Positions 36,030 through 49,642 of a stretch of DNA of 64,000 nucleotides are shown piece by piece. The stretch spans positions 727,001-791,000 of the forward strand of contig JAQFVV010000073.1 of NCBI GenBank assembly GCA_028023455.1, given 5' to 3'. Both the position numbers and the translations under genes were made by a program. Source of the stretch: Epiperipatus broadwayi. Lineage: Eukaryota; Onychophora; Udeonychophora; Euonychophora; Peripatidae. Every line of letters begins with the position of its first letter. The first letter of the stretch is position 1. The notes beneath the pieces are model-generated. The model saw only the letters and a program-made list of their open reading frames with translations. It was not told where the DNA came from and did no database searches.

Positions 36030-38460
36030 AAAATTTCTATTTCAATAAATTTAAATACTAACTGTTTATATATTTTCTTAATGGAACATACAACTGACAC
36101 CACCCATTTGTTCTTTTCTCTATCCATTCTTAATGCCTTAACTCCACCCCAAATATCTAACTGTCTTTAATTCTCTCTTTTCATTTAAAGAAAAAAAAAA
36201 TTCAGTCAATTCTTTATTTAAATTATACCACTTTAAAATACAATTACACAATTTAGCATTTCTTTAAATTTTTATTTTCAAACAAAAAATATTTAGTTAA
36301 CTGTCATTTATGATAGTTCTGCATCCACAATGGGTAAAGCCAATTGAATTGGGTCCATTCAGAAGATTTTCTGGAACATTATGGGTTTAAACCTTCTTTA
36401 TCATAATTTTATATTTTTATATTGTACATATTATGTGAACAGACCAGCTCTTCAAGCATGGGGGAGAATACCATCGATAGAAGAGGTATCAATGATATCC
36501 ATAATCAGACTGAGCTATACCACACATAACATGATCACATTTCCAGGCCATGGCCTACCACGACTGCTAGATTGAAACCCCTACTATCCAAAGCACTTTA
36601 TTTGTTTTGAGGTAAAACTCAGGTGCCAGCTAATTACACTGGGTTACTAACATGCTCTGAACAGTTGGCCCATAATCCAGCACTTGAAATATCCCATAAC
36701 TAGCTTAATCAAAAGTAATACAATAACAAATTGTTGCTTCAGTTAATGATAAATAACTGACTGACAAATATTAAATTTTAAAAATAATTTATTTTTAAAT
36801 GTGTACTTATTATCCTAATTTTAACTACTTTTATAAATCTTAACTAACATAAACAATGGTTATTTATATAATGGCCATGCACACATTCTGAATTTATACA
36901 CTGGAATATAATATAACAAAAGCATTAAATACTACATGATATTTATAAAACATCCACACAAACAGTTCTTTATGCAGGCTATAGAGTTCATTCATTAATT
37001 GACTCTGGGAGGCTTCAAATTATTGCAATGGCTACTTTAATTAGAAATGGAAATAAGAAAATGTTATTTATTACCTAGGATTTCAGAACATGGATATTTC
37101 TTGCTGTTTGTTGTGACATTTATTTCCAATAAGATTTTGTCTTTTTGCTGCTTCATGTAAAAACTTTCCAACTGGTTGGATTCAAAGTTTCTATGCTTAC
37201 TATTCCGTGGCACTATTCTTTGAAACAGTTAGACATCAGGTGGCTTCAGATTATTAGGTGTGTATTACTTCCATCTTGGGTAAGCGGTTGGTTTTTAGGA
37301 CAGGCTTGGAGCTCATCATATGCTCCTAAAAGTTGTTCAACACTGCATGGCCTTTATTAACAAATGTTTGAGAAAACTGAGAACTGATTGACTAACTGAA
37401 CTGAACAATTCAACTGAAATGAACAGCCTAACTGGACTGATTGATTGATGAAAAACTGGACCATTTATGTGATGACCTGTTGTCATTTTGTTAATTGGTT
37501 TTTATGTCAGCCAGCTATATCTGTTGTTGAAATTCCTCCACTGTTTTGATTGCATTCCTTTGATAAGATGTTAATCCTGTTGTCAGTTGGTAGCCATTGC
37601 TAATTTGTTGTTTTGTGAATTTTTTTTATTAGTAGCCATTGCAAATTCTGTTTTCATATCACTTATGAGTGTATATAGTATTTAAATCTTTGAAAGACAT
37701 TCCAATTACACACTTTCATTTGTTTGTCTTTTAAATATTTTTAACACACATACATTTATCACTCATTATTTATGCACATGTATATTTCTAAAATCAACTC
37801 ATTATAAACAATAGATATTTTTTAATTTATATAAAAGATTTATATTCTAAGCTTTTAGTTTCAACTTTTTTTTCTTTAATATTTTAAAGGAAAATAGAGA
37901 GCACCTTTAATTACTTGAAGGAAAGATTTACTCTTGAACTGTCATAACTTTTAATTCTACTTTAAAATTTGTCTAAGTTAATCCCCCCTTCTAATTACTT
38001 CTTAATATGTAAAACTATGAATTAATTGCTTTTTAGCAAACTGTTTTTTTTAAAAACTCTTTAAACTTATTTTGTTAAACTTTTAACTTATATGAATAAC
38101 TCTTTAAATTTGTATTCTGAATTACATATTATTTATTTATTTATTTATTTATTAAAACATTCATGTTGTTTATGAGAATTTTATTTTAATAATTTTTAGA
38201 CAACAATTATTATAAGTACAGCTAAGATATCGGTACATTATATATCCAACTTATATCTCATGTGCCAAGATCTGAGAGGAATCTATAAAAATTATGTTCA
38301 TCTAAAATGAGTTTATTATCAACTATCTCCAGTAATGTATAAATAGACATATGTGTGTGTATCAGTGTACAGTAAAATCTTTAGTAACACTTGACTCATA
38401 TATGTTACAATTTTATTAATAAATTCTTAATAAATTTACTATTAATGATAAAACAAAAAG
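36030..38460. other. Gene-free stretch, partly less AT-rich
   Basis: 36300-37360 has more G+C than average and some open frames (36381-36575; 37145-37360), but no recognised motif. (TTTA)n at about 38130-38155. Confidence 0.35.
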
Positions 38461-38623
38461 CATTTATTAATAAAATTATATATATATATATATACTGAAG
38501 ATTTTATTAAATATATATATATATACTGAAGATTTTATTAAAGATATTTAAATTTTTTATATTATTATTTGTATGTACAAATATACTTGAAAAACAGTTT
38601 TTCCATATGTCATATATATATAT

Positions 38624-39059
38624 GTTTTTGGTAGAACACCATCTGTTATCATAAATACAAGCGTTAGCAAGTTTTTCAACTTGTTTTTTTGTTTTTCATA
38701 AATGTACTTTTGAGGTCTTTCTTGCAATGATATATATTGCAGAGGCTTCTACTATGTGGTGATGCTGAACTGAGATCAGATCCATGTAGCTATATGGCTT
38801 GCTATGCTGAGTTTGAAGACATTAACGTGTCTAAAAGATTCATGCTTGCAAGCTGAATAGAAACTGTTTCATAAATGCTCAGAGTTTGTGTTTAGATCTA
38901 GTTTCTTATTCCTGTCTTTCACTGACGATAGCAAATAGCTTGAAATCATGATCTGAAAGTGGAATTAAAGTTAGAGATAGTGAATGCTTGCTCTGACGTT
39001 TATGTAAACAGAAAACTATGCTTGACGGTGTTTTTGGTAGAACGCCATCTGTTATCATA
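38624..39059 (+). mobile_element. Retrozyme-like element: over-unit-length copy with ribozyme (family 5)
   Basis: A 30-bp sequence starting GTTTTTGGTAGAAC occurs at 38624-38653 and again at 39030-39059 with one mismatch, a period of 406 bp. Both outer flanks are (TA)n. The 406-bp unit encodes no protein and contains an essentially complete hammerhead at 38916-38959. Reverse transcription of a circular RNA for slightly more than one lap would leave exactly such a terminal direct repeat; this mechanism is inference. Confidence 0.65.
38916..38959 (+). ncRNA. Hammerhead ribozyme, type I, intact core (family 5)
   Basis: Stem I CTTTCA (38916-38921) with TGAAAG (38954-38959), six perfect pairs. Core CTGACGA (38922-38928). 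Stem II AGC/GCT around AAATA after a U-U pair. GAAA (38942-38945). Stem III A-U, U-A, C-G around AT. Cleavage triplet ATC, predicted cut after 38953. All invariant bases are present. The short stem II is the main weakness. Confidence 0.75.
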
Positions 39060-39061
39060 TA

Positions 39062-40035
39062 TATATATATATATGAATTTTTATTTATATTATATTATAA
39101 ATTAATTACCGTTGTTTGGAATATATTTAAGTTTCATTATTGTATTATTAATATTAGTGGACATTTATTTTGTTTAAAATATATATATATATATGATAGA
39201 AAATCTTGATTCAGCTATGAAAAAATTCAAATTCATACTACTATATAATAAATTCAATATAACATGATTATTGGATAAAGTAATAACTCATTGTGCCAAA
39301 CATTTTCTCTTATTTAACTCTCACTGGATGTTCTGATATACATATGTTCACTATACACCATTGTAATATATAGACTATAATTAATTTAAATATTTTTCTT
39401 ATAAAAAGAATTAACTGACTAAATGAATCAAAAATAAGCAATATATATATATAATGAGTTAATATCCATATAGATAGAAATAATATTTAGCCTTTGATGT
39501 TACTGATATATATATATAAAATCTTTTCACTGTCATGTGATGTAACTAAAGTCGTTTTTGGATTAAACCGTGTGTTGTTTTTGGTTACTCACCAATGTTT
39601 CAATGAAATAGTATCCTCCATTGTTAAGATTAACTTTGCAAAGAAAAACCATTAGACTAAAATAATAACAAGTTTGAGTATGAGATAAAGAATGAAATTG
39701 AGCATAAAGTAGTTGCGCATTCAAAATATGTTCATATATAATGCTGTATATTGATAATATTAGCAATAAATTATAAAAAAACTTACACATAAAATATTTT
39801 TGATTAAGATTTTACATAAAATAAGCATATAAAGTATTGTGTAATTATTTATTACACAAGACTAATTGACATTTAGTATGAGAAAAACAGATAATTTGGT
39901 TATAGTCCTTATTCTCATCTGCATTGTTTGATGCAGTAGTAGGATGGCATATTCTGGTTCTTAATATTCACAGATCACACCCAAATCTGCCTTTTTTATT
40001 TTTCAGCTTCTTGATGAACTCCAAAGCTATCAAAC
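39062..40035. other. Gene-free AT-rich stretch
   Basis: TA arrays and short open frames without motifs. Confidence 0.45.
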
Positions 40036-40037
40036 TA

Positions 40038-41001
40038 CACCTAAGTCTAATTTTATGTGGAAAATAGGTTCCAGAGAAAACCCGCATTAAAAAAAATTGC
40101 ACAAAAAGAGACTTAACTTATCTTGAAAAATGGGGGATAGGGTCTGTAATTTTCAGAATTCGCATGAAAGCAAAGCAAGAAAGAAAAATTACTTTAAAAT
40201 TTGCATTAAAAAAATAAGAAAATAAAGTATGACTAATAAAAAATTTCAAATATTTGAAAAAAAATTAATACAAGACAAACTTTTTTTCCTTTTTTATTAC
40301 TACAGTAGTTAATTTTACATTTTTCATACATCCTTTAATCATTACCACTAGCATTCATTTGTAAACTTGTAAAAAATAAGATTCAATGTGATGTGATGTA
40401 TTGTGGCTTCTCCTTAAATGAAGTCAAGAATCTCTCAGCAATTATGCCCAGAGAAAACTGTTAGCCACTTTGATGTGATGTACAACTAGTGCCAGTTTCA
40501 GTCTTGTGTTGTATTAATGGTTTTCTGTTTTCTATATTAAAAAAATGAAATCACAATCAAAACAAAAAGATTATACATTATCATTAGAAAGATTATTTTC
40601 AGTTTATAAAATCTTGTTTTTTTTTATTTTAAAAATCTAAAAGATTATTTATTTCTGTTATATATAACAAAATATGTTTTAAAAGTTTAACATTTTCAAT
40701 ATTTATTGTGTTATTTTTATATATAAGTATAAATCAATTATTATTATTTACTCATTAGTATAAGTAGGTTATTTACATAGAAGCTAAGTTTCTAAATACA
40801 GCTTCAGGCCATATTCACATTAGTTGCTAATATAATGTTATATTTTTGAAAAAAAGTATTTCAAGTGAAAATAAGTTATTAATAATTTTAATTTCTTGAT
40901 ATCTAATAAATGTAGTGAAATATGAAAGATATTAAGAAGAAACATGAATTGCATAACTTCAAAATCGCATTAAATAATCCGCATAAAATGAGACTCAGGT
41001 G
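40038..41001 (+). mobile_element. TA-flanked non-autonomous DNA transposon, copy 2 (964 bp)
   Basis: CACCTAAGTCT at the left end and AGACTCAGGTG at the right, with TA on both sides. Co-linear with copy 1, including GGTTCCAGAGAAAACCCGC and CTTCAGGCCATATTCACATT. Confidence 0.75.
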
Positions 41002-41004
41002 TAT

Positions 41005-42815
41005 TTAATTATTGTTATTATATCTTAAGTCTAAACAATAGTATACTTATTAGTAAATAATTCAGCCAATATGTTATACTACAATCAATTTCCATATAAG
41101 TTAATTTCATAAAAAAATGTAAATTGATTAGTTCTCTTTTAGGTATGTCTATATTTTTCAAAAATCAAATTAATTTAAATTTTTCTTGCATAATGAAAGT
41201 TTTATTCAACTTTTTAGGGTTTAGAAGTATTTCATACTGATTGTAATCTAAATGTAAGTAATTTTCTTTCATTTATTGCAATCTACATTTATTTTTTGCA
41301 CTAGAGTGTTCTGAATAGAGATTTTAAATCTTTTCTCATACCGCACTTATTAATTAAGAGCTTGTTTGAGCTATTGGTACACTATCTATATTGCATTTTT
41401 GTAACTACAAGCTTATAAAAGTAATGTCACATTATATATGACTTGCTTTGTTGGTCCGCAATATGAGATGGCACTAAAAGTCATGGGTTGTGTGAAAGTC
41501 TGAGTTTGAATCCTGCATATATTACATATAATACTTATAAATAATTATTATAATAGTAAAAACAAAATTTATTTATTATAATAACTGATCATTCTTTTCT
41601 AAAAGAAAACAGCTAACTGATCCAAGGTAGATGCTGTGTTTATTGTAAATAATTTTTTTTTTTTGGATTTTTTGTAATTTATGTTTTTTGTTTTTTTTTT
41701 TACTTTTTTATACAATTGTTATAATAATTATTGTAAATAATGCTTATAATAATAAAAATCAAATGTATTTTTTATAAAAACAGATTGTTCTTTTTCATTT
41801 TTTGTATCTATGGTTAAATTTTGATCATTCTTTTATATAAATATTTTGCTTATAATAAATAACATCTAATTTATTTTATTATAATAATTTATCATAAAAA
41901 AACAATCACTAGATTATAGCTAGAAGCTATTCTAAATAAAAATAATCTTATTTCTACATTTTGGTGATTTTATGGTTATACTTTTTTTATATATAAATAT
42001 TATAATTTTTATTTTAAATAATATTTATAATAAAAAATAAAATTTGGAATCATAATTATATCATAAAATGATAGTTTTCTTAGGAGTGGTATCACATACT
42101 GATTGTAGTGTGTATGTTATAAAACTGTATTGTAGCCATTGCAGGTTAAATAAATAAAATAGCATATATTTTGCATTTTTCACTTTCTAATTTCACATTT
42201 CTACACATCAGTCTCACCATATTTATAAATTTAAATTCATTAATTTGTGTACATCCATCAATATTAGAAGCATTATAAATAATACTTAGTCATTTTCTTG
42301 CACCAAATTCAGGTGTGCATTCAATCAATCTCATAGTTGCTCTTTCTTTCTTGATTTATCATTGTATTACTTTTTATAAGTAAATTATTTTAGTTGTGTT
42401 TTAATCATGTTTAATTTGCTTAATATTTAAATTAAATTATATTATAAATATATCTATATATCTTGAAAGCATCTGAAATTTTGAATATACATGCTCCATC
42501 ATTTCCTTTCTTTATATATTATCTTTATATCTGTAACAAAGGTAAAAGATATAGCTATTCCTTAATTTCCTAGCAATAATTGTAAGCCTTTATTTATAGT
42601 TTTACAATCAATCAAATAAATAAAAAATCATTTTAATTATATATGGCTATAATTTATACTTATCTGTTTAATATTTTGTATCTTACCAATATCCACCAAT
42701 GCTTAAAGTCTACTTTTACTGTCCAAAAAAAAATTATTTTGATTTACGTACTGTTTCACTTTAAACTCTTCATTTCCTTCTAATCCATTTATTTTATTAT
42801 CATATTTTGTATTAC
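41005..42815. other. Gene-free AT-rich stretch
   Basis: Near 41455-41520 a degenerate tRNA-like phrase (TGAGATGGCAC; GAGTTTGAATCCTG) may be a SINE relic. Nothing else recognised. Confidence 0.35.
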
Positions 42816-42820
42816 ATTCA

Positions 42821-42940
42821 AATATCAGCCTTTCAAGCTAATTGTGCATATGCGTTGCAAGTGTTAATAATAAATGAATACTTTCCTTTCCAATACAAGA
42901 TATAGTGTTTATGCTTGAAAGGCTGATATTTGAATGTAAT
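42821..42940. repeat. Perfect 28-bp inverted repeat element
   Basis: Arms 42821-42848 and 42913-42940 are exact reverse complements (outer end ATTACATTCA), with a 64-bp centre. No coding sequence. Confidence 0.8.
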
Positions 42941-43502
42941 ATAATTGTAAACGTGCGCTATATAAAAATAAATGCTTATCATATTTTGTATAATTTTTAC
43001 GCTTGGTAGATCTTTTTTTTTTTCATATATAAAATAACAATATTTTTTTTGGATCCACTGAAATAATATGGGAAAATAAATATTTCATACTTATTTCATT
43101 GCAACCTCATACATCAATTTTAAATAATGTGTGAAGTAGAGTGAAAAAATAGCTTTAAAATAATATAAAATGAGATTACCAAAAATAATATTTCATTAGA
43201 AAAAATATTGTAATAAATTAATTATGTTATCAGTAACTGAAAGATTTAAATATAAAAATTAAAAAGAATATAAGTACATAGTTGTAGGAATGAATGTTTG
43301 AATGAATGTAGAATATAAACATTAAAAAAAACACAAGTAGATTAGGCAGATTAATTAGAAAATGGTTCTAAAAACAATTATAATTAAAGCTACAATTTTA
43401 ATAAAATAAAAAAAAGCAACGAAAAGTTTTAAAAAATTTAGCTTATGATCTATATATTTTTACATATAACAATAATGTTTTTAAAACAGAAAAAAAAATC
43501 TT

Positions 43503-43645
43503 CATACAGTAATGTCACTCAGTGCAAGTCTAGGGATATTGAATGAGTAGGCACTAGATAGGGATTTTATGCACAAACTTTCTGGCATCCATTGATTACT
43601 GTGGCTTGCACTGAGTGGCACTACTGTATGGAGAGTTTTGCCTGT
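43503..43645. repeat. Inverted-repeat element containing family-2-like 3' segment
   Basis: CATACAGTAATGTCACTC and the mirrored GAGTGGCACTACTGTATG form arms of about 26 bp. The interior holds CACTAGATAGGGATTTTATG, shared with 24140-24240. Confidence 0.65.
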
Positions 43646-44608
43646 TTTAATAACAGTTATGAGCAAGCATAAGATATGCTGAACATGGGATGTTTAGTGA
43701 AATCATGTTTTTAATGAATAAATAAAATAATATGTAGTTTATATTCCAAAAAAAAATTTAGTTATGAAAATAATTATAAGTAAAAAAATAATTATAAAAA
43801 ATTATGAGTTCATACAAGATTTGATATTAAAAAAAAAACAAAAAAACAAGTGAGATAACAGAGCATATATAGAAAGTCTATGTTTTTTTAGAGATTTTTA
43901 ATTAAGAGTTGTTTGTAGGAAAACAATCTATTAATTAGCCTATAACAGAACAAAGGCTTCTCCTACACTCTGCAAAAGCACTGTGGAATACAGAGTTTAA
44001 ACATTTTTGAGCTTGCTGTTTGCCATTTACTGGATATTAAATATTGTATTTTATTCTCTAACTAAAAATGTTTAATACTCATTGGATGGTCAGTTAATTT
44101 AGCTATGGACGATCTGCATGAAAAAAAAATTAAGCCCTTTCTGTAACCAGAAAAAAAAAATATAGTACACCTGATCAGAATTTGAATCCTTAAGGCAAGA
44201 ACCCAGCCAGTATATATACATATGTGCGAATGTATATGTTTACATATACACAGACATAATTAAATTGCGAACTAGTTACTCATGAAATTACAATTAATTT
44301 GATTACAATTATAATAAAAAAAAAATTGGCAAATACTGTAAAATAAAGCTAAAGTTAGCTTACATCTCACTGGTAAATATGCACTTCTATTTAGATTCAG
44401 CAAAAAATTTAAAAAAAAGGTTGTTTTAAAGACCTATATAATTATTAAAAACAACATCAACTGAATCAACTATGTCAGTAAAAAAACAAAGCTTAGGGAT
44501 TTTTATACTTAACTGCTATTTAAAACAACATTTTTGCTAACTAGTTTCAGATGTTGCTTTCTTTTAATTAAATGAAATCATATTTCACTTTATAGTATAC
44601 ATATTAAA

Positions 44609-44752
44609 AAGGAAGTGAACCTCAGATAATGCATTATTTCTTGAATATTAGAAATATTTGCGTATTCACCCGCCAGTAAGAGTTTTAAAAACATAAGTGC
44701 GCAAAGATTTACAATATTCAAGAAATAGTGCATTATCGGAGGTTCACTTCCT
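44609..44752. repeat. Inverted-repeat element, ~45-bp arms
   Basis: AGGAAGTGAACCTC at the left mirrors GAGGTTCACTTCCT at the right. The arms continue through GCATTATTTCTTGAATATT with few mismatches; the loop is about 60 bp. Confidence 0.75.
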
Positions 44753-44759
44753 CTTTAAT

Positions 44760-45390
44760 AATTACAAAATTTTCAGCACTTTATAATAATAGATTTACAT
44801 TCATGGTATAAAGTATTTTATAAATACAAAAATAAAATTTTAATATTTTTATTAAATAAAATGTGTAAATAATAGTGATAATACTTTAATAAAAAATAAT
44901 ATTAATAAAGTACGAAGTGCATTTTTAATTACATTTAAAATAATTAACATAATAAAAAAACTTGTGTGATATCGCTAACACAGTTAAAGGCGAAAGTACC
45001 TTAAGTAAGAGATGAATTTTTCCAATATCTGTGAGGATTTTTTTTTTTTAATTGGTAAATTAATTTACTAATTTATAGTCTTAAGTCTTACCTGTGATTT
45101 TATATAGCTGTTTTCGGTGAAAAAAATAAAACAAGCAATTAAGGTGAATTAAAAAAATTATTAAATTTGTTGTTTTTTAAATATATATTTAAGTGTATGG
45201 TATTGCTTATATATGTGTATATTTGGATGTTAAAATTTGTATTTAAGATCACTATATCTACGACTTTCAATAACAGCAACATTGGATACTAGAGATCAAT
45301 TGTATAAAAAAAATTAAATATGTATAATTAACCTATTCCTTCAGTATATTGAATGTATACTTATAGTAAATAGAAAATTTTAAATTTTCA
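44760..45390. other. Gene-free AT-rich stretch
   Basis: Nothing recognised. Confidence 0.45.
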
Positions 45391-45394
45391 GTTT

Positions 45395-45740
45395 ACATTT
45401 ATCTATCACTCTATCTCAAATAACGAATACACATGAGCACACACATGTGAAAAATAAATGATCACCAATATTGCACTCCATTATTGATTTTTCAATGAAA
45501 TGGATGACTGAATTGTTAGAAAAGTGAAAAGATTAAAACCTGCTCATTGAAGTTTAATGAATTTCTATCTTAATATAATCTGAGCATTGATTGCATATAT
45601 GTGTGGGAAATTATGATCTGGTTCAACTGTTGGGTGCTGGTTCTGCACGAACTATGTATATTGGGTACCATTTAACTTTTTTATGTGTGTGTGGTCATGT
45701 GTACCAGTTGTTTCAGATGAAGTAGAAAATTAATATAGAT
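45395..45740. repeat. Two family-1 fragments in inverted orientation
   Basis: 45395-45480 matches the segment after the ribozyme on the minus strand (ending in ATGATCACCAATAT). 45480-45740 is plus-strand body plus hammerhead region. The junction lies where the two stem I regions would meet. Confidence 0.5.
45610..45672 (+). ncRNA. Hammerhead relic (family 1)
   Basis: ATGATCTGG, CTGTTGG (core mutated), near-perfect stem II GTGCTG/TGCAC, GAAC for GAAA, TATGTATATTGGG. Mutated at A6, G8 and A9 positions. Confidence 0.45.
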
Positions 45741-46363
45741 GGAAAATTTCAAGTTGAAATCCCTCTACAAAAATACCTGTAATGTTTTTGAAATAATAGT
45801 ACTCTAAAATAAAACCAATCTCCAATTTTACTGGGTTGAATGTAATTTTAGATACAAGTTTATGTTACATTACTGAAATTTACTTTCTTTATTAACTACA
45901 AAAGAATGACAATATAAAAATATAGCAACAAAGTGGATATCATTTTTAATTAAATTTAAAATAACAGAAAGTCTATAATCTTCATAATTATGATTCTGGG
46001 TAATAGTCCCATAAAGGCTTGAGCAGCTGTAGTATAATAGCCACTAGTGGCAGCTGATTCATTGAAATTTTGTTTTCTTTTTAAAATTGCAGGAAAACTA
46101 TACACATGGAATTTAAAAAAATCCCAGAAGTTGCTGATGTTTACCTTTTTAAAATAGAATATTGCATGTTGAAATTGAACAAAATTTGAATTTTCTATTA
46201 ATATTTTTATTAATAGATTCATTTTTTCCTTTTCTGCTTAGTTTACTAGATTGCATGAAGAATTACTAAGGCATAATTTCTTTATCAGTCAGGATCATTA
46301 CTAAAATGGTTTAAAAATGTGCCGATGATTCTAATTTTAAGGCCTTCATCCTGTTCATAAGTA

Positions 46364-47288
46364 CACCTGGGTCTCCTTTTATGCAGATTATTTTAATGTG
46401 ATTTTGAAGTTATGCAATTCATGTTTCTTCTTAATATCTTTTATATTTCACTATATTTATTAGATATCAAGAAATTTAAATTATTAATAACTTATTTTAA
46501 TTTGAAATACTTTTTTTTAAAAAAATATAACGTTATATTAGCAGCTGATGTGAATATGATCTGAAGCTGTATTTAGAATCTTAGTTTCTATGTAAATAGC
46601 CTACTTAAACTAATGAGTAAATAATAATAATAGATTTATACTTATGTATAAAAATATTGCAATAAATAGTCAAAAATTTTACACTTTTTTTTGATGTGTC
46701 AAAGCACCGAACTTTTAAAACATATTTTGTTAGATATAAATAATAAAAATTTTTTTTAGATTTTTAAAATAAATAATAAAAAGATTTTATTGATTTTGTA
46801 AACTGAAAATAATCTTTCTAATGATAATGTATAATCTTTTTGTTTTGATTGTGATCTCATTTTTTAATATAGAAACAGAAAACCATTAACACAGCACAAG
46901 ACTGAAAGTGGCATTAGTTGTACATCACATCATGGATCTGATTTCTTACCAGTTCACAAACAAATGCATATTGTCAAATAGTGGTAATGATTAAAATATG
47001 TATGAAAAATGTAAAATTAAATACTGTAGTTAATAAAAAAAGTAAAAAAGGTTGTCTTGCATTAATTTTTTCAAATATTTGACATTTGTTATTAGTTATA
47101 CTTTATTTCCTTATTTTTTTAATGCAAATTTTAAAATAATTTTTCACGTTGCTTTGCTTTTATGCAATTTCTGAAAATTACAGAACTTATCCCCCATTTT
47201 TCAAGGTAACTTAAGTCTATTTTTGTGTGATTTCTTTTGTGTGCATTTTCCAAGGAATCTATCTATCACATAAAATGAGATCCAGGTG
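46364..47288 (-). mobile_element. TA-flanked non-autonomous DNA transposon, copy 3 (925 bp, reversed)
   Basis: CACCTGGGTCTC at the left end and GAGATCCAGGTG at the right, TA on both sides. The internal order is the reverse complement of copies 1 and 2 (GATCTGAAGCTGTATTTAGA; CAAGACTGAAAGTGGCATTA). Confidence 0.75.
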
Positions 47289-47289
47289 T

Positions 47290-49635
47290 ATTCAATTTTA
47301 ATTTTTTAATTATTTGAATAGTATTTTAATTTTTTTTTAATTATTTGATAAATGCTATAATTTATTAATGTGTTTGCATTTGTATGGTGTGTGTATCATA
47401 AAAATTATATAATATTAAATCATCTCTGCTCTTTATTATGCAGTATAAAATTATGTTTGTATTCAAATATAACAAAAGTGGTTTATGTACAATGTAATTT
47501 TGGGGCTCTGATCCAAGTTTGACACAACCTTATTTTATAGACATAATAATTCTCAAAAGGTTTAATAATTTATTAGTTTGTTTATATTTGTATTAGTGTG
47601 TTGGTGTTTTGCAACTGCATATCTGTGTTTATATAACAAATAATAATTTTTATATATAAAAATTATAGAGCAGTGCAATGGACATTTTAAGACAGATTAT
47701 GAGATGTACAGAAAGGTTACAATTGGTAAAGCAATCACAAAATTTACTGAACATAGTACCGTGTTAAAATATAAAAACTTAATATCAATAAAGAGAGATT
47801 TCAAATGGTGTGTGTGTGTGGTGATAGCCATAGTGGTTATGGATATATCATATGGAATTGCATGCAGACAAATAATCAAATCCTGATTCTTGCCTATGCT
47901 TTGGTACTCATGCTGTGAAGTCGATAGTTTTGTCACATCTTGCATCACAATATTTTCAAGTCTATATCTAGTAAATGAGCTATATGCAAAGAAATTATAT
48001 CTTTGTGGGACAATAAATATAACAAGATAGCATCACTGGTATGATTAATGAATATAAACATCCCTGATGTACAAAAAAATATAAAATTAAGAGATGAAAC
48101 TCATTTTAACATTGATGCAGACAGTAGTTTTAGATAGATAAGAAGCCAATTTCTATGATGATAAATGTATATCCACATTTTGGAAATGGTTTATTTTGTA
48201 TTTTTTATTAGGATGAATCTTTTTCTCATAGATGCCTTGAGATTTGTTAACTTTTGGGGTACAAGATAAAAAACAAGAATTCTTATACAACTAGTTTTGG
48301 AGACTCTGAAGCTATGGATTATCTCGGGTAAGCAGTATTATATATGGTTTGAATAAGAATTTTGTGAGAAATACAAAGAAATAATCAATGAAGATGTAAT
48401 TTAAACTTAATGATAAATTAGAAATTACGAACAAACAATAAAATAATAATTATTTTGGATGTTGAAATTTCTTTTTTTTCTTATTTTTTTAATGGTAGTG
48501 ACTATTTATTTTAGCCTTATTGTTTTCTTTCATTGTTATATTTTGTGTCAATATATAGCACTTTGTTCTAGCATTATTAAAACTGAAGTTATTGTGAAAA
48601 TAGTATCTCAAGTCAGTTTTTTAAAAATCCAATATGGCACCAAAGCCATTATAACAGTTAAGAATGAAAGATTTTTCAAAATCTCTGTTTAGTTTTGGTT
48701 CTCTCATTTTAAGACTAAGAAGAAATAATATTAAATATTCATCAATTGGCCATAGCTATGTTTGCATAATATTTTGTTTTAAAATAAAAATTATTTTTAA
48801 CTAGATTGAGTACAGATATTTATCATTTATGCCAGTTAATTATTTTCATATAATATATATCCATTTTATTGTCATATTTCTAATTCAGTAGGTGCTTTAA
48901 TGTGGAAAAAAGATTCATTTCCTATAGAATATAAATATTTAAAGTTGATTAGGTGAATATATTATATATGTTGACCGATGCTAAAACATTAATGCATTAA
49001 AATCAAACAGTCATTATTAAGATATATAAATAAAAAATATTATTTTGCTTCTATGTCAATGTTCATATATTTTAAATGATAGCTCACCTGATAAGAATAG
49101 ATTTATTATATGAAATGCTAGAATGGTTGGAAAGATCAGCTAGGGAAATTTTTCACAAGATAATAACTTAAAATTTGTAATAAGCTTTAAAGAAATGCAT
49201 GACAAAGTTGAATGATTGCTTATAACAATTTAAGATTAATTAATTAATACATTGCAACTGTCTTTATATAATTGAAGTGCCCTCTAGCTTCAACACATGA
49301 TAATACATTTTAAAATGTATTGCCATATATGGAAGGTAGAGCATACTTCAAAATAATATATAGAAGATAAATCAGTTAAATAATTCTCTTCAGAGAAAAC
49401 TTTTTTTAACAGTTTCTTATCAAATAATAGAGAATCCTTACCAGGTTTACCAAATACCAGATTATGAGAGCTTGAGGGTGTTTTCTCTTGTTTTACTTTT
49501 TAGCTAATAGTAATATTGGGTACTTGTGCATTTTTCTGTCTACCAAGCTCTGCAGCCCATATTTTTAATAAATATACAGTTTCAGGGGCATAGAATAAAT
49601 CTTTATAAAAAAATGGCTGATAAGAAATGTCATAT
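47290..49635. other. Gene-free AT-rich stretch
   Basis: No supported gene. Short open frames (47697-47948, 48459-48692) are AT-rich and unrecognised. Confidence 0.4.
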
Positions 49636-49642
49636 TTGTTAA

